A stretch of 64,000 nt of DNA from NCBI GenBank assembly GCA_035267785.1, contig DATFLL010000046.1:1-64000 (forward strand), read 5' to 3'. Positions 50,244 to 58,354 of the stretch are shown piece after piece. Each line of letters opens with the position of its first letter. Positions within the stretch are counted from its first letter, which is position 1. The notes beneath the pieces are model-generated. The model searched no databases, was not told where the DNA came from, and saw only the letters and a program-made list of their open reading frames with translations. Source of the DNA: DATFLL01 sp035267785. GTDB lineage: Bacteria; Pseudomonadota; Gammaproteobacteria; DATFLL01. The position numbers and the translations under genes were made by a program.

Positions 50244-50705
50244 TCAACGCCGCGCCGGAGGTTCATAACTCCCGGGCGGCGTCCCAAAGGGAACGGCCAG
50301 TCGGTTCCAGCCGTTGATCGCCACGATGGCAAGGGTCAGGTCGACCAGCTCCTTTTCGCCGAAGACCTCGCGCGCCTGTACATACGCCTCCGGTGGGATC
50401 GCGTGCTGCGCCATGGCGGTCAGTGCCTCGGCCCAACGCAAGGCGGCCCGCTCGCGTTGCGAATAGAACGGGGTATCGTGCCAGGCCGGCAACGCGTAGA
50501 GGCGCTGCTCTTGCTCACCGGCGGCACGCGCGTCTTTCGTATGCATATCGATGCAGAACGCACAGCCGTTCATCTGCGAGACACGCGTCTTGACCAGCTC
50601 GAGCAGCGAGGATTCGAGCCCGGATGTCCGGACGTAGTGTTCGAGCCCCCGCAGGGCGGCAATGCCGTCGGGGGCAACGCGGGCGTAGGCAATCGACTGT
50701 TTCAT
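50244..50705 (-). CDS. AhpD-like carboxymuconolactone decarboxylase family protein
   Basis: 153 residues. Active-site CAFC (Cys48, Cys51) with His55 in NGCAFCIDMHTKDAR, an AhpD-type peroxidase/thiol site. Adjacent to ECF41 sigma factor, matching the known ECF41 gene neighbourhood. An ECF41-type promoter (TGTCACG-N16-CGTC) lies 65 bp upstream of its ATG (50705, SD AGGAG), overlapping the sigma gene's last codons. Confidence 0.92.
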   Translation of the reverse strand: MKQSIAYARVAPDGIAALRGLEHYVRTSGLESSLLELVKTRVSQMNGCAFCIDMHTKDARAAGEQEQRLYALPAWHDTPFYSQRERAALRWAEALTAMAQHAIPPEAYVQAREVFGEKELVDLTLAIVAINGWNRLAVPFGTPPGSYEPPARR

Positions 50706-50769
50706 TCTGATGCTCCTGTGCTGTGGCGCGACGTCGACGCGCGCCAATTGGGTTGTTGTTCCTTCCCGG

Positions 50770-50796
50770 GACGCACGAGACGATTCTATCGTGACA
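50770..50796 (-). promoter_or_regulatory. ECF41-type promoter of the AhpD-like gene
   Basis: On the minus strand TGTCACG (50796-50790), 16-bp spacer, CGTC (50773-50770). The published ECF41 promoter consensus is TGTCACA-N16-CGTC; one mismatch in the -35 element. It overlaps the 3' end of the sigma gene. Confidence 0.7.
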
Positions 50797-51688
50797 GGGC
50801 CGTAGCGCTTTGCAGAGGCAAGTCGAGCTCGATGCGGGCAAGCTTGTCCGGGTTGCGTATCGTATAGATTTCGACAATGCGGCGCCCGTCGGTCACGAGT
50901 GAGGTCACCGAGTCGAGCTCCCCGTCCAAATAGCGCAGGATACCCAGCGCGCCGTTGACCTGGGCAAGGCGAAAGCGGCCGCGTCCGCCGATTCGGCGCG
51001 CGATACCCTGGTAGAACCGCGCCACGGGTACGGCGCCGCGCAGCACCTTGCTGACCGACGGCACCTTGCCGCCCCCATCGCTGGTGAAGCTCACGTCCTC
51101 TGCGAGCAGGCTCAGCAAAATCTGGCGATCGCCCGAGCGCGTGGCCTCGACAAAGCGCTCGAGCAGTCGCCGGTGGTCTTCGCGGTCAACCTGGAATCTC
51201 GGTCGGTCGCGGCGTACGCGTTGGCGGGCGCGATGCACCGCCTGGCGGCAGGCATCCTGACGCTTGCCGATCATGGTTGCGATTTCGGCATAGGAAAGGT
51301 CGAACACGTCATGGAGAAGAAAGGCGGCGCGTTCCTCGGGAGCCAGGCGTTCGAGCACCATGAGAAAGGCGATGGACAGGTCGTCCGCGATCTCCGTCGC
51401 CCGATCGGCCGGCGGGGCGTGAACCTCTACGAGCGGCTCCGGGATCCACTGCCCCGCATACGCCAGACGCTCGGTCTTCGCGGCCCGCAGACGGTCCAGG
51501 CTCAAACGGGTGACGACCGTAACCAGCCAGGCCTCCGGGCTGCGCAATTCGGCGGTGTCGGTACCGTGCCAGCGCAGGTACGCATCCTGCACCACGTCCT
51601 CGGCGTCGGCGCGCGAGCCCAGCATGCGATAGGCGATGCCCTGCAGTTTCGGGCGGTATTGATCGAAAGTGCTCACGTCTGTACTCAT
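50786..51688 (-). CDS. ECF41-family RNA polymerase sigma factor (SigJ-like)
   Basis: 300 residues. Sigma2 (AYRMLGSRADAEDVVQDAYLRW) and sigma4 (LSYAEIATMIGKRQDACRQAVHRARQRV) plus a C-terminal SnoaL-like extension (~190-300) that carries DGGGKVP and the NPDKL motif, the ECF41 hallmarks. The extension acts in place of a separate anti-sigma factor. Its own promoter (51734-51760) matches the ECF41 consensus exactly, so it is autoregulated, and the AhpD-like gene downstream is its second target. Confidence 0.95.
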   Translation of the reverse strand: MSTDVSTFDQYRPKLQGIAYRMLGSRADAEDVVQDAYLRWHGTDTAELRSPEAWLVTVVTRLSLDRLRAAKTERLAYAGQWIPEPLVEVHAPPADRATEIADDLSIAFLMVLERLAPEERAAFLLHDVFDLSYAEIATMIGKRQDACRQAVHRARQRVRRDRPRFQVDREDHRRLLERFVEATRSGDRQILLSLLAEDVSFTSDGGGKVPSVSKVLRGAVPVARFYQGIARRIGGRGRFRLAQVNGALGILRYLDGELDSVTSLVTDGRRIVEIYTIRNPDKLARIELDLPLQSATALSR

Positions 51689-51733
51689 CGCAGGCTCCTG
51701 CCGCGCGGCGGCATGCGTGACTGGTATTCCAGG

Positions 51734-51760
51734 GACGGCCGGGTACTTCGGTTTGTGACA
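51734..51760 (-). promoter_or_regulatory. ECF41-type autoregulated promoter
   Basis: Minus strand TGTCACA (51760-51754), spacer of exactly 16 bp, CGTC (51737-51734). Perfect match to the published ECF41 consensus. It lies 46-72 bp upstream of the sigma start at 51688. Confidence 0.8.
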
Positions 51761-51825
51761 GACCGGCGATGCCAGCGGGGAATTCGTAGGTCAGGCGGAC
51801 CTGAAGGGCGAGCCAATCGCCCTGG

Positions 51826-52098
51826 TTACAAAAGACCAAACAAGGCGCCGTTCACCACGAGGAGCGCAATCCAGCCGAAGCCGGCGATCATGATTGGCGG
51901 CGTCGGATTTTCGATCTTGTAGCCGTCAATCCACATCCCCACGGTGTAAGTGTTCACCGCGCCGGGGAACCAGATGAGCACGAGAACGATGGCGGTGAAC
52001 AGGCAATAGTCGAACAGCAGACGGGCCCGGAAGTCGGCAATGGCAAACACCATTCCGGTCACGGCCACGATGCCCGATAGAAGACGCGATACGCTCAT
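51826..52098 (-). CDS. Small membrane protein, 90 residues
   Basis: Three hydrophobic segments, with an internal loop WIDGYKIENPTPPIM. No family recognised. Probably inner membrane. ATG 52098. Confidence 0.6.
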   Translation of the reverse strand: MSVSRLLSGIVAVTGMVFAIADFRARLLFDYCLFTAIVLVLIWFPGAVNTYTVGMWIDGYKIENPTPPIMIAGFGWIALLVVNGALFGLL

Positions 52099-52146
52099 CG
52101 GCTTGCCCTGCGATACCTCCTCGATGGCCCTGGTGCGACGAGCGCG

Positions 52147-52767
52147 TCAAGCGCGCTGCAGGTGACGGATATGGCGCCACACATACCAGACAATCCCGGC
52201 GACGATAAGAGCGCCGATAATGGCGTCGAAGCGGTGAAAGTAGATGCCGAGCGAATGCCAGTTCTGGCCGAGTTTCATTCCGATCCAGGCCAGCGCCCAG
52301 CACCAGATGAAGGAGCCAACGAAGGTGTAGACGACGAAGCGCCAGATCGGCATGCGCGCCACGCCGGCAGGAAAGGCGATGAAGGTTCGAACGACCGGCA
52401 ACAGACGGCCGATGAAGATGGTGATGTCGCCGTGTCGCCGGAACCAGCGGTCGGCCAGATCGAGGTCGTGGTGCGAGATGAGGATGTACTTGCCGTACTT
52501 CTCGACGAGGGGGCGACCACCCCAGGCACCGACCGCGTAGGCGACCAGCGAGCCGAGCACGCAGCCGACGGCGCCGGCCGTGGCCACGACCCACAGGTTC
52601 ATCGTCCCGGTAAACACCAGGTAGCCCGAAAAGGGCATGATGATTTCCGAGGGCAAAGGGATGCAGGCGCTCTCGATGGCCATCAACAGAACGACGCCCC
52701 CGTAACCCATGTCGGAGATGGTGGAGATGATAAAGCCGGCCAACAAGCTGATGATTTTTTCGACCAT
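52147..52767 (-). CDS. DedA family membrane protein (SNARE-associated/VTT)
   Basis: 206 residues, about five hydrophobic segments. IESACIPLPSEIIMPFSGYLV and FIGRLLPVVRTFIAFPAGVARM are DedA signatures (ExxxPxPSE...F.GR..P..R). Members are lipid flippases/undecaprenyl-phosphate transporters or affect proton motive force. ATG 52767. Confidence 0.92.
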   Translation of the reverse strand: MVEKIISLLAGFIISTISDMGYGGVVLLMAIESACIPLPSEIIMPFSGYLVFTGTMNLWVVATAGAVGCVLGSLVAYAVGAWGGRPLVEKYGKYILISHHDLDLADRWFRRHGDITIFIGRLLPVVRTFIAFPAGVARMPIWRFVVYTFVGSFIWCWALAWIGMKLGQNWHSLGIYFHRFDAIIGALIVAGIVWYVWRHIRHLQRA

Positions 52768-52888
52768 GGTATCCCGGGCTTCAGGGTCTCAAGGCGCCCC
52801 GTTTCAATCGGCCGGTGGCGGACCAGGGCCGAGCGCCAAGTTTAAAGGGAACGTCGCCGGGTCGCCACCGACAGCCCCGCGGGCGGTC

Positions 52889-53374
52889 TCACCGCCCCGC
52901 ACTTTTCACGAGGCCCTTGCGAGCGCAGTAATTCTTGCCCAGGTCGGTCAGAAAGTATTTGGTCCCGGTCATCCCGGGTACCTCCTCGATGAGGTGCTTG
53001 TCGAGGAGCCGCTCGACCGCCTGCTTGGCCTGGGTGGTCGCGATACCCGAACGGTCCGCGATGGATTGCAGCAGCAGCCCGGTCTCGCCCTGGCTGACCA
53101 GGGCCTTCAAAACGCGCCCCATGTTGACCTTCTGTTCGTCTGTCCTCGCCCTGGCGGGTGCCGCCTTCTTGGCCGAGGGCGCGGAACGCCTGATCGAGAC
53201 CAGCTTCATTAGCACCGACTGCCCTTCCTGCATCTCCCCGGGCTGCTCGGCGCCCCGGAACCGGCGCCACAACCGGTAGAGCTTGAGGAAGAAAGGCACC
53301 ATGGCGGCAAGCATCAGGATAAGAAGCCAGACGGGGATGGCCACGGTCGCCGTTAGGAAAGAGAGGTACGACAT
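52889..53374 (-). CDS. Membrane-anchored winged-helix protein
   Basis: 161 residues. One N-terminal TM (AIPVWLLILMLAAMVPFFL) and a C-terminal winged-helix domain (~80-160, SIADRSGIATTQAKQAVERLLDKHLIEEVPG). Likely a membrane-bound regulator. ATG 53374. No close family identified. Confidence 0.65.
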   Translation of the reverse strand: MSYLSFLTATVAIPVWLLILMLAAMVPFFLKLYRLWRRFRGAEQPGEMQEGQSVLMKLVSIRRSAPSAKKAAPARARTDEQKVNMGRVLKALVSQGETGLLLQSIADRSGIATTQAKQAVERLLDKHLIEEVPGMTGTKYFLTDLGKNYCARKGLVKSAGR

Positions 53375-53571
53375 ATACAACCCATTCGGACTTGTAACGT
53401 CAGCTACACTACGTAGCATAACAGGCTGAACACCTTAAACAATCCGTTAAAATGAGACACCGGTAGTATTCCGGGCATCGGCCGGGACGCGAACCAGGGT
53501 CCCGGACCGCCTTCGGCGCCGCCACAGGAAAATCAGCCGTCGCAACCGGCACGACAGGGAGGAAATGGAGT

Positions 53572-53856
53572 ATGTGGCCGTTCAGGAAAAAGGAGCCTTA
53601 CAAAACCATTGGCGCCGTAATCACCACCGGTCCCGATGGCCGCGTCAGCGTCGACGTGCGGGGGCAGACCTGCCCCGGCTATCTGCTGTCCATCAACAAG
53701 GCAATCGACTCGCTCGAGCAGGGTACTAGTGCATTACTGCTGATGACCTATGCCCCCTGCGGCGATGACGTGCATGCCTGGTGCAAGGAAAAGGGCTACA
53801 CCTTCGACGGCCTGTTTCACGAGGACGGCATCTGGAAGATCGCGGTGACGAAATAG
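53572..53856 (+). CDS. TusA-like sulfurtransferase (CPGY variant)
   Basis: 94 residues. TusA fold with Cys34 in GQTCPGYLLSINKAIDSLEQG; the CPxP motif is changed to CPGY. Two more Cys (APCGDDVHAWC) in the second half. Alone, with its own SD (GAGG). It may carry sulfur for a different acceptor than the operon TusA. Flanked by the winged-helix gene (divergent) and the PLA2-like gene (convergent). Confidence 0.8.
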   Translation: MWPFRKKEPYKTIGAVITTGPDGRVSVDVRGQTCPGYLLSINKAIDSLEQGTSALLLMTYAPCGDDVHAWCKEKGYTFDGLFHEDGIWKIAVTK

Positions 53857-53899
53857 CACCGCTGATGCGGGCCGGCAAGTTCATCCGGCGGGCAGGGTC

Positions 53900-54463
53900 C
53901 TATTCGCCGCACGCCGGCCAGCCGTAACCCCAACGCCAGGGCAGGCCCGTACAGGGACCGCCGCCCACGCGCACCGCGCGATACATCAAGGCGCCGACAA
54001 CGGCGAAATTCTGTTCGATAACGTGCGCGGGCAGGTCAAACTCGCGGGCGAATTCGTCACGGTGGGTCTTGCCGAAGTCCACCACGCACTGGCGCAGCGC
54101 CCGGTCGGCGCGCAGGCGCTTGTCGAAGCCATGCCGGGTTTCGCCGCGCCAGTAGGCGCGATCGTGTGTGACGCAGCAGTGCTCGTACGGCGGCTTGTTG
54201 CCGAATTTCGCCTTGAAGGCCGGCACCTCCTTGGCCAGATAGCGCCAGCCGTCCGACAGCCCACCGCTGCAGCCGTCCGTGGTGAACGGGGCGAGGCGGC
54301 TTTGCGGATCGGCCTGAACGCGGGCCAGCGCCGGATACCGCGACACCTCCAGCTCGCGCTCGATCTTTTCAATCATGCCATCACCAACGTCCGCGCCGAA
54401 AGCCGGGGCCATCCCCATCCATGGGGCGATGGCCAGCAGGATTGGCACTCGAAACAGTTTCAT
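53900..54463 (-). CDS. Secreted PLA2-like protein (CCxxHD motif)
   Basis: 187 residues. Signal peptide 1-23 (AFG-ADV). Residues 63-68 DGCSGG and 96-101 CCVTHD followed by RAYW resemble the calcium loop and the catalytic His-Asp of phospholipase A2. The rest is helical with further Cys. A secreted lipolytic or lysozyme-like role is possible; the match is motif-level only. ATG 54463. Confidence 0.6.
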   Translation of the reverse strand: MKLFRVPILLAIAPWMGMAPAFGADVGDGMIEKIERELEVSRYPALARVQADPQSRLAPFTTDGCSGGLSDGWRYLAKEVPAFKAKFGNKPPYEHCCVTHDRAYWRGETRHGFDKRLRADRALRQCVVDFGKTHRDEFAREFDLPAHVIEQNFAVVGALMYRAVRVGGGPCTGLPWRWGYGWPACGE

Positions 54464-54772
54464 CGCGAAACACCCGATAACGAATACGCCCGAGCATGCC
54501 ACAGCAAGGCGCGCCGAAACAGCGTGCGCGGAACGCGACGCTTGCCGACTCGGCGACATCCGCCGAGGCCAGCGGCGCACGCTTGGCCCGCTGAGCTACA
54601 TGAAGAACTCATAAACGTGGGGGATAAGGCGGTCTCCGGACGCGGACCGCCGCTGCGGATGAAACATTGGCGATGAACGCTGTCTAACGGCACACAAGCA
54701 CCCGGACGCACAGTGCCGGCGCCGCGGCACTTGGCCGTCGGCGGATGTATCGACGTTGCAAGGAGATGGACT
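54464..54772. other. Divergent intergenic region, no gene
   Basis: 309 bp between the PLA2-like gene (leftward) and the old yellow enzyme (rightward). No supported gene. A GTAGCTCAGCGGG-like stretch on the minus strand near 54600 recalls a tRNA D-arm but there is no T-arm or acceptor stem, so it is not a tRNA. Confidence 0.4.
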
Positions 54773-55882
54773 ATGCCAAACCTGCTCTTCACCCCCACTC
54801 ACCTCGGCCCGCTCGAACTGCAGAACCGGATTGTGATGGCGCCCATGACGCGCAACCGCGCGAGCGCCGACAACGTGCCGAGCGAGCTCATGGTCGAATA
54901 CTACGCGCAGCGGGCCTCGGCCGGACTCATCGTCACCGAAGGGACGTCGCCGTCGCCCGACGGTGTGGGCTATCCGCGCATTCCCGGCGTCTTCACCGAA
55001 GAGCAGACCAAGGCCTGGGCGCGCGTCGCCGAGGCCGTCCATGCACGCGGGGCCAAGATCTTCATGCAGCTGATGCATACCGGGCGCATCGGCCATCCGC
55101 TGAACCTGCCCGCCGGGGCCCGGCTGCTCGCCCCGTCGCCGGTCGCCGCGGACTGCGAGATGTACACCGATGCCGAGGGGCCTCAGCCGCACCCCGAACC
55201 GACAGCGATGACCGTGGAGGACATCGAGCACGCCAAGCAGGAGTTCGTGCAGGCCGCCAAGAACGCCATCGCCGCCGGCTTTGACGGCGTGGAGCTGCAC
55301 GGGGCCAACGGCTATCTGCTCGAGCAGTTCTTTCGTCCGAATACCAACCGGCGGGAAGACGACTACGGCGGCAGCGTCGAGAAGCGCGCGCGCTTCGTCC
55401 TGGAGGTCGCCTCCGACGTCGCCGAGGCGATCGGCACAGACCAGGTCGGAATCCGCCTCTCGCCTTTCGGCGTATTCAATGACATGCCGCTGTACGACGA
55501 GATGGAGGCCGACTACGCCTATCTGACCACGCAACTCGATGCCCTGCGCCTGATGTACATCCATATCGTCGACCACTCGGCCATGGGCGCACCGACGGTG
55601 CCCGACGAGATGAAGGCCAGTATGCGTCGTCTGTTCAGCCGCACGATTATCCTGTCCGGCGGTTACGACCCGCAGCGCGCCGAGAGCGATTTGCAGGCCG
55701 GCAGGGGCGACCTCATCGCCGTCGGGCGCCAGTTCCTCGCCAACCCCGACCTGCCGGCGCGCTGGCAGGTCGGTGCGCCCCTGAACGAGCCGGACTACGA
55801 CACCTTTTATACGCCCGGCGAGAAGGGGTACACCGACTATCCGCTGCACGAGCAGACGACCCGCAAGGCCGGGACGGCCTGA
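54773..55882 (+). CDS. Old yellow enzyme family alkene reductase (NemA-like)
   Basis: 369 residues, FMN-dependent ene-reductase. VMAPMTRNRA, LMHTGRIGHP, DGVELHGANGYLLEQFFRPNTNRREDDYGGSVEKRARFVLEV are canonical. The His-Gly-Ala-Asn (HGAN) region gives substrate-binding His-Asn, and Tyr in DDYGGS is present. Reduces activated alkenes/nitro compounds. ATG 54773 with AAGGAG SD decides the start. Confidence 0.95.
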   Translation: MPNLLFTPTHLGPLELQNRIVMAPMTRNRASADNVPSELMVEYYAQRASAGLIVTEGTSPSPDGVGYPRIPGVFTEEQTKAWARVAEAVHARGAKIFMQLMHTGRIGHPLNLPAGARLLAPSPVAADCEMYTDAEGPQPHPEPTAMTVEDIEHAKQEFVQAAKNAIAAGFDGVELHGANGYLLEQFFRPNTNRREDDYGGSVEKRARFVLEVASDVAEAIGTDQVGIRLSPFGVFNDMPLYDEMEADYAYLTTQLDALRLMYIHIVDHSAMGAPTVPDEMKASMRRLFSRTIILSGGYDPQRAESDLQAGRGDLIAVGRQFLANPDLPARWQVGAPLNEPDYDTFYTPGEKGYTDYPLHEQTTRKAGTA

Positions 55883-55898
55883 GACCGCTCGGGGATCG

Positions 55899-56639
55899 TC
55901 ACGAACGGGACAAGGCATCTCGGGCCGCGTGGCCCAATGCGGCCCAGGCGCCGAGGAGGAAGCAGGTCTGGCCGATCAGCTCGCAGATTTCCTCGAGCGT
56001 CTGCTCGAGGCGCTGAGCCGGGATGGACAACAGATGGATATCGTAGGCGTCCATTAGAACAGCAACGGCACTCACAGCGACGCCGGCGACAAACCAAAAC
56101 CTGGTCGCCGCTCGGGCCTGCCAGAGCGAACGCCCCTTCCAGACCATGACCAGACCCGCGAACGCATACATCAGCAGGATGAAATCGCCGGGCGCTATCG
56201 GAAGGCCGGGAATGCGCAGACCGGCCGGTGCGAGGAGGTGGTCGCGGACGCGCTCGTGCAGCGCGAATCGATCGTCCAGGCCGAGATAAAGAAACGCCGC
56301 TCCAAGCAGCCACCACCAGCGCGCCGCGAACCGGTCGCTGTCGACGACGTGGTGGACCGTACCGCACGCCGCGGCGACCAGCGCGGCGGTGTACATCACG
56401 CCGACCTCGAGCGAGGTCATGGGCGTATCCTCGAAATTGATCCACATCCAGTACTGCGGCCAGCGAGCGGCGATCAGAAACGCGACCGACACCGCCGGAA
56501 TCGCAACGCTCATTGCGAACACGAGGCGCTCGACCTGACGCAGCCGCACAAGAGCAGGTTGTACGCGGCGCACATCTGCTCCGGCCACCGTTTCGACCGC
56601 CGTCGAGGTGGTCGAATGCTCAGCCATCGTTGTCGCCAT
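55899..56639 (-). CDS. Integral membrane protein of unknown function
   Basis: 246 residues with about six TM segments (VFAMSVAIPAVSVAFLIAARW; MTSLEVGVMYTAALVAAACGTVHHVV; WWWLLGAAFLYLGLDDRFALHERV; DFILLMYAFAGLVMVWKG; RFWFVAGVAVSAVAVLMDA). The motif LGLDDRFALHERV with charged residues at a TM end is distinctive. Starts at 56639 or 56627, overlapping the dehydrogenase gene. Confidence 0.65.
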   Translation of the reverse strand: MATTMAEHSTTSTAVETVAGADVRRVQPALVRLRQVERLVFAMSVAIPAVSVAFLIAARWPQYWMWINFEDTPMTSLEVGVMYTAALVAAACGTVHHVVDSDRFAARWWWLLGAAFLYLGLDDRFALHERVRDHLLAPAGLRIPGLPIAPGDFILLMYAFAGLVMVWKGRSLWQARAATRFWFVAGVAVSAVAVLMDAYDIHLLSIPAQRLEQTLEEICELIGQTCFLLGAWAALGHAARDALSRS

Positions 56640-57624
56640 CGTGCGAAGGGACCAGATCGACGGGAGCGCCTTGGGCCATGGCGGCGATACGCCTGGCCCA
56701 CCCGGCGGTCCCCCGCGCCATGGCCTCATCCGAATACCAGGCGGTGTGCAGAGTCTGGAGAAGGCGGCCGGGCTCCAGATCTTGCAACTCGCCCGGCTCA
56801 AAAACGTAGTCGTCGACGGCATAGCCGAGCAAATGGGCGCTGTGCAGCGCTTCGAGGGCGGCCTGGGAGTCGACGAGCCCCGGACGTGAAGGATTGACGA
56901 GCCAGGCACCGCGCGGCAAAAGAGACAACGCCGCCCGATCAACCAACGGCGGGTCGGTGCGCCGCTGCGAGGCGGCAACGATGAGTATCTGCGAGCGCGC
57001 AAGAAGCTGGTCCAGCGGCAGCCATGTCCAATCGGTGGCCTGGACGGCCGGGTCATGGCCGATCACGTGCATACCGAATGCCGTGCACAGCTTGGCAATG
57101 GCCCGCCCGATACGCCCGAGACCGATGATACCGACGGTCTTGCCGTTGAGCTCCCACCCGCGCATTGAAATGCCGCGGGGCAGATGGCCGGAGCCGATGG
57201 CGTGGCTCAAGTGCAGGCGGCGACTCAGCGTGAGCAGCATTCCGAGCGTATGCTCGGCCACGGCCGCCGTCGAATAACCGGGCAGGTAGGCGACCTGGAT
57301 ACCTTTTGCCGTCAGCGACGGTACGTCTATCCACTCGTAGCCGGTGGAGTAGACCGTGATGCCCCGCAGCGCCGGCAGCTCGCCGAGCCAGTGCTCGTCG
57401 AGATTACGCGTGGCACGGCGGGTCAACGCGAGGACCTCGGTCTCGGGCGCCAGCGAAGCGAGCGTTTGCGGCGGCAGCGGCTCCAGACAGGAGATGTAAC
57501 GCACCTGCCCGGCGGCGGCGAGGATGTCCCGTTCCGCGGTCGTGAAGCTCTTTTCGGCACGCGCCGACAGGACGGTCACGTTCGGTTTGGGTGTGCCGGC
57601 GCGGGTGGCAGCGACTGCAGTCAT
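56620..57624 (-). CDS. D-isomer-specific 2-hydroxyacid dehydrogenase
   Basis: 334 residues. NAD-binding GLGRIGRAIAKL, hinge VGIIGLGR, catalytic Arg in NPSRPGLVD, Glu-region FEPGELQD and a His in TLHTAWYSDE (the usual catalytic His is in this region). Reduces 2-oxoacids such as hydroxypyruvate, glyoxylate or phenylpyruvate. Upstream of the membrane protein, overlapping by up to 20 bp. Confidence 0.9.
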   Translation of the reverse strand: MTAVAATRAGTPKPNVTVLSARAEKSFTTAERDILAAAGQVRYISCLEPLPPQTLASLAPETEVLALTRRATRNLDEHWLGELPALRGITVYSTGYEWIDVPSLTAKGIQVAYLPGYSTAAVAEHTLGMLLTLSRRLHLSHAIGSGHLPRGISMRGWELNGKTVGIIGLGRIGRAIAKLCTAFGMHVIGHDPAVQATDWTWLPLDQLLARSQILIVAASQRRTDPPLVDRAALSLLPRGAWLVNPSRPGLVDSQAALEALHSAHLLGYAVDDYVFEPGELQDLEPGRLLQTLHTAWYSDEAMARGTAGWARRIAAMAQGAPVDLVPSHDGDNDG

Positions 57625-57836
57625 CCGTGTCCCCCAATGCGGGAGACCTTGCTCCCACTCGTGTCGTTGTTCTTGTGATCGGCCGAATCTGCGGCTCGAT
57701 GATGGATCAGTGTCTGTATTTTGGATCGCCCGCCGGGACCCGAGCGGGTAGCGGACGATCCTGCTTGTTAACGGCGCGATGCATGGCCGGCTTTAGTCGA
57801 CGGGGCTCGCCCCGCCTCGTTCAAATAAAACGGGAA

Positions 57837-58139
57837 TCAGTCCGCATGGAGCAGCAGCAGGACGAAGAACGCGGCAAGCAGCACCCATTCCACGGCCTGT
57901 AAAAGGCGCACCGCCCTGGCCAGGCTCCGGATCCTGGGATATCGGTCCCCGCCATCCCCGCGGAGCAACTCCGCGCTGAGCTCCAGGAGCTTGGCGGTAT
58001 AGCCGGTGAACAGCCACGGCTTGGGGAGTCGGTCCGTCAGGTCGGGGCGCGCCGATTTGATCTCGGCGGACAGCCAGGCCGCGGCGAGGAAGGCGGCGGA
58101 GGCAACGACGAAAAAACAAGCCAAGGTGAAGAATGTCAT
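57837..58139 (-). CDS. Membrane protein, 100 residues
   Basis: Two TM segments (FTLACFFVVASAAFLAAAWL at the N-terminus; VEWVLLAAFFVLLLLHAD at the C-terminus) joined by a soluble linker with basic residues. No family. ATG 58139 seems right. Confidence 0.6.
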   Translation of the reverse strand: MTFFTLACFFVVASAAFLAAAWLSAEIKSARPDLTDRLPKPWLFTGYTAKLLELSAELLRGDGGDRYPRIRSLARAVRLLQAVEWVLLAAFFVLLLLHAD

Positions 58140-58354
58140 CGATGGTCACGAACGTAATGTCAATAACGGTCCAGCGCCTCGCGCGGTACCTGGCGAGGCC
58201 AGGCTCGCATTCTACGCGTTTCTCGTGGCCGGGGCAGATTGGCGAACGAGGGCCTGTCTCTCAACGACAACGGACGCCCGGAAATCGCTTATAGCGGAAT
58301 GGGTGCCGGGGCATTGGCGGGCAGGGCTGCCGCCCTGCCCGCGAACACCGTCAA

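Noticed and set aside
54560..54620. tRNA-like stretch on the minus strand (GTAGCTCAGCGGG)
   Set aside because: Only a D-arm-like sequence is present; there is no GGTTCGANYCC T-arm, anticodon stem or acceptor pairing downstream.
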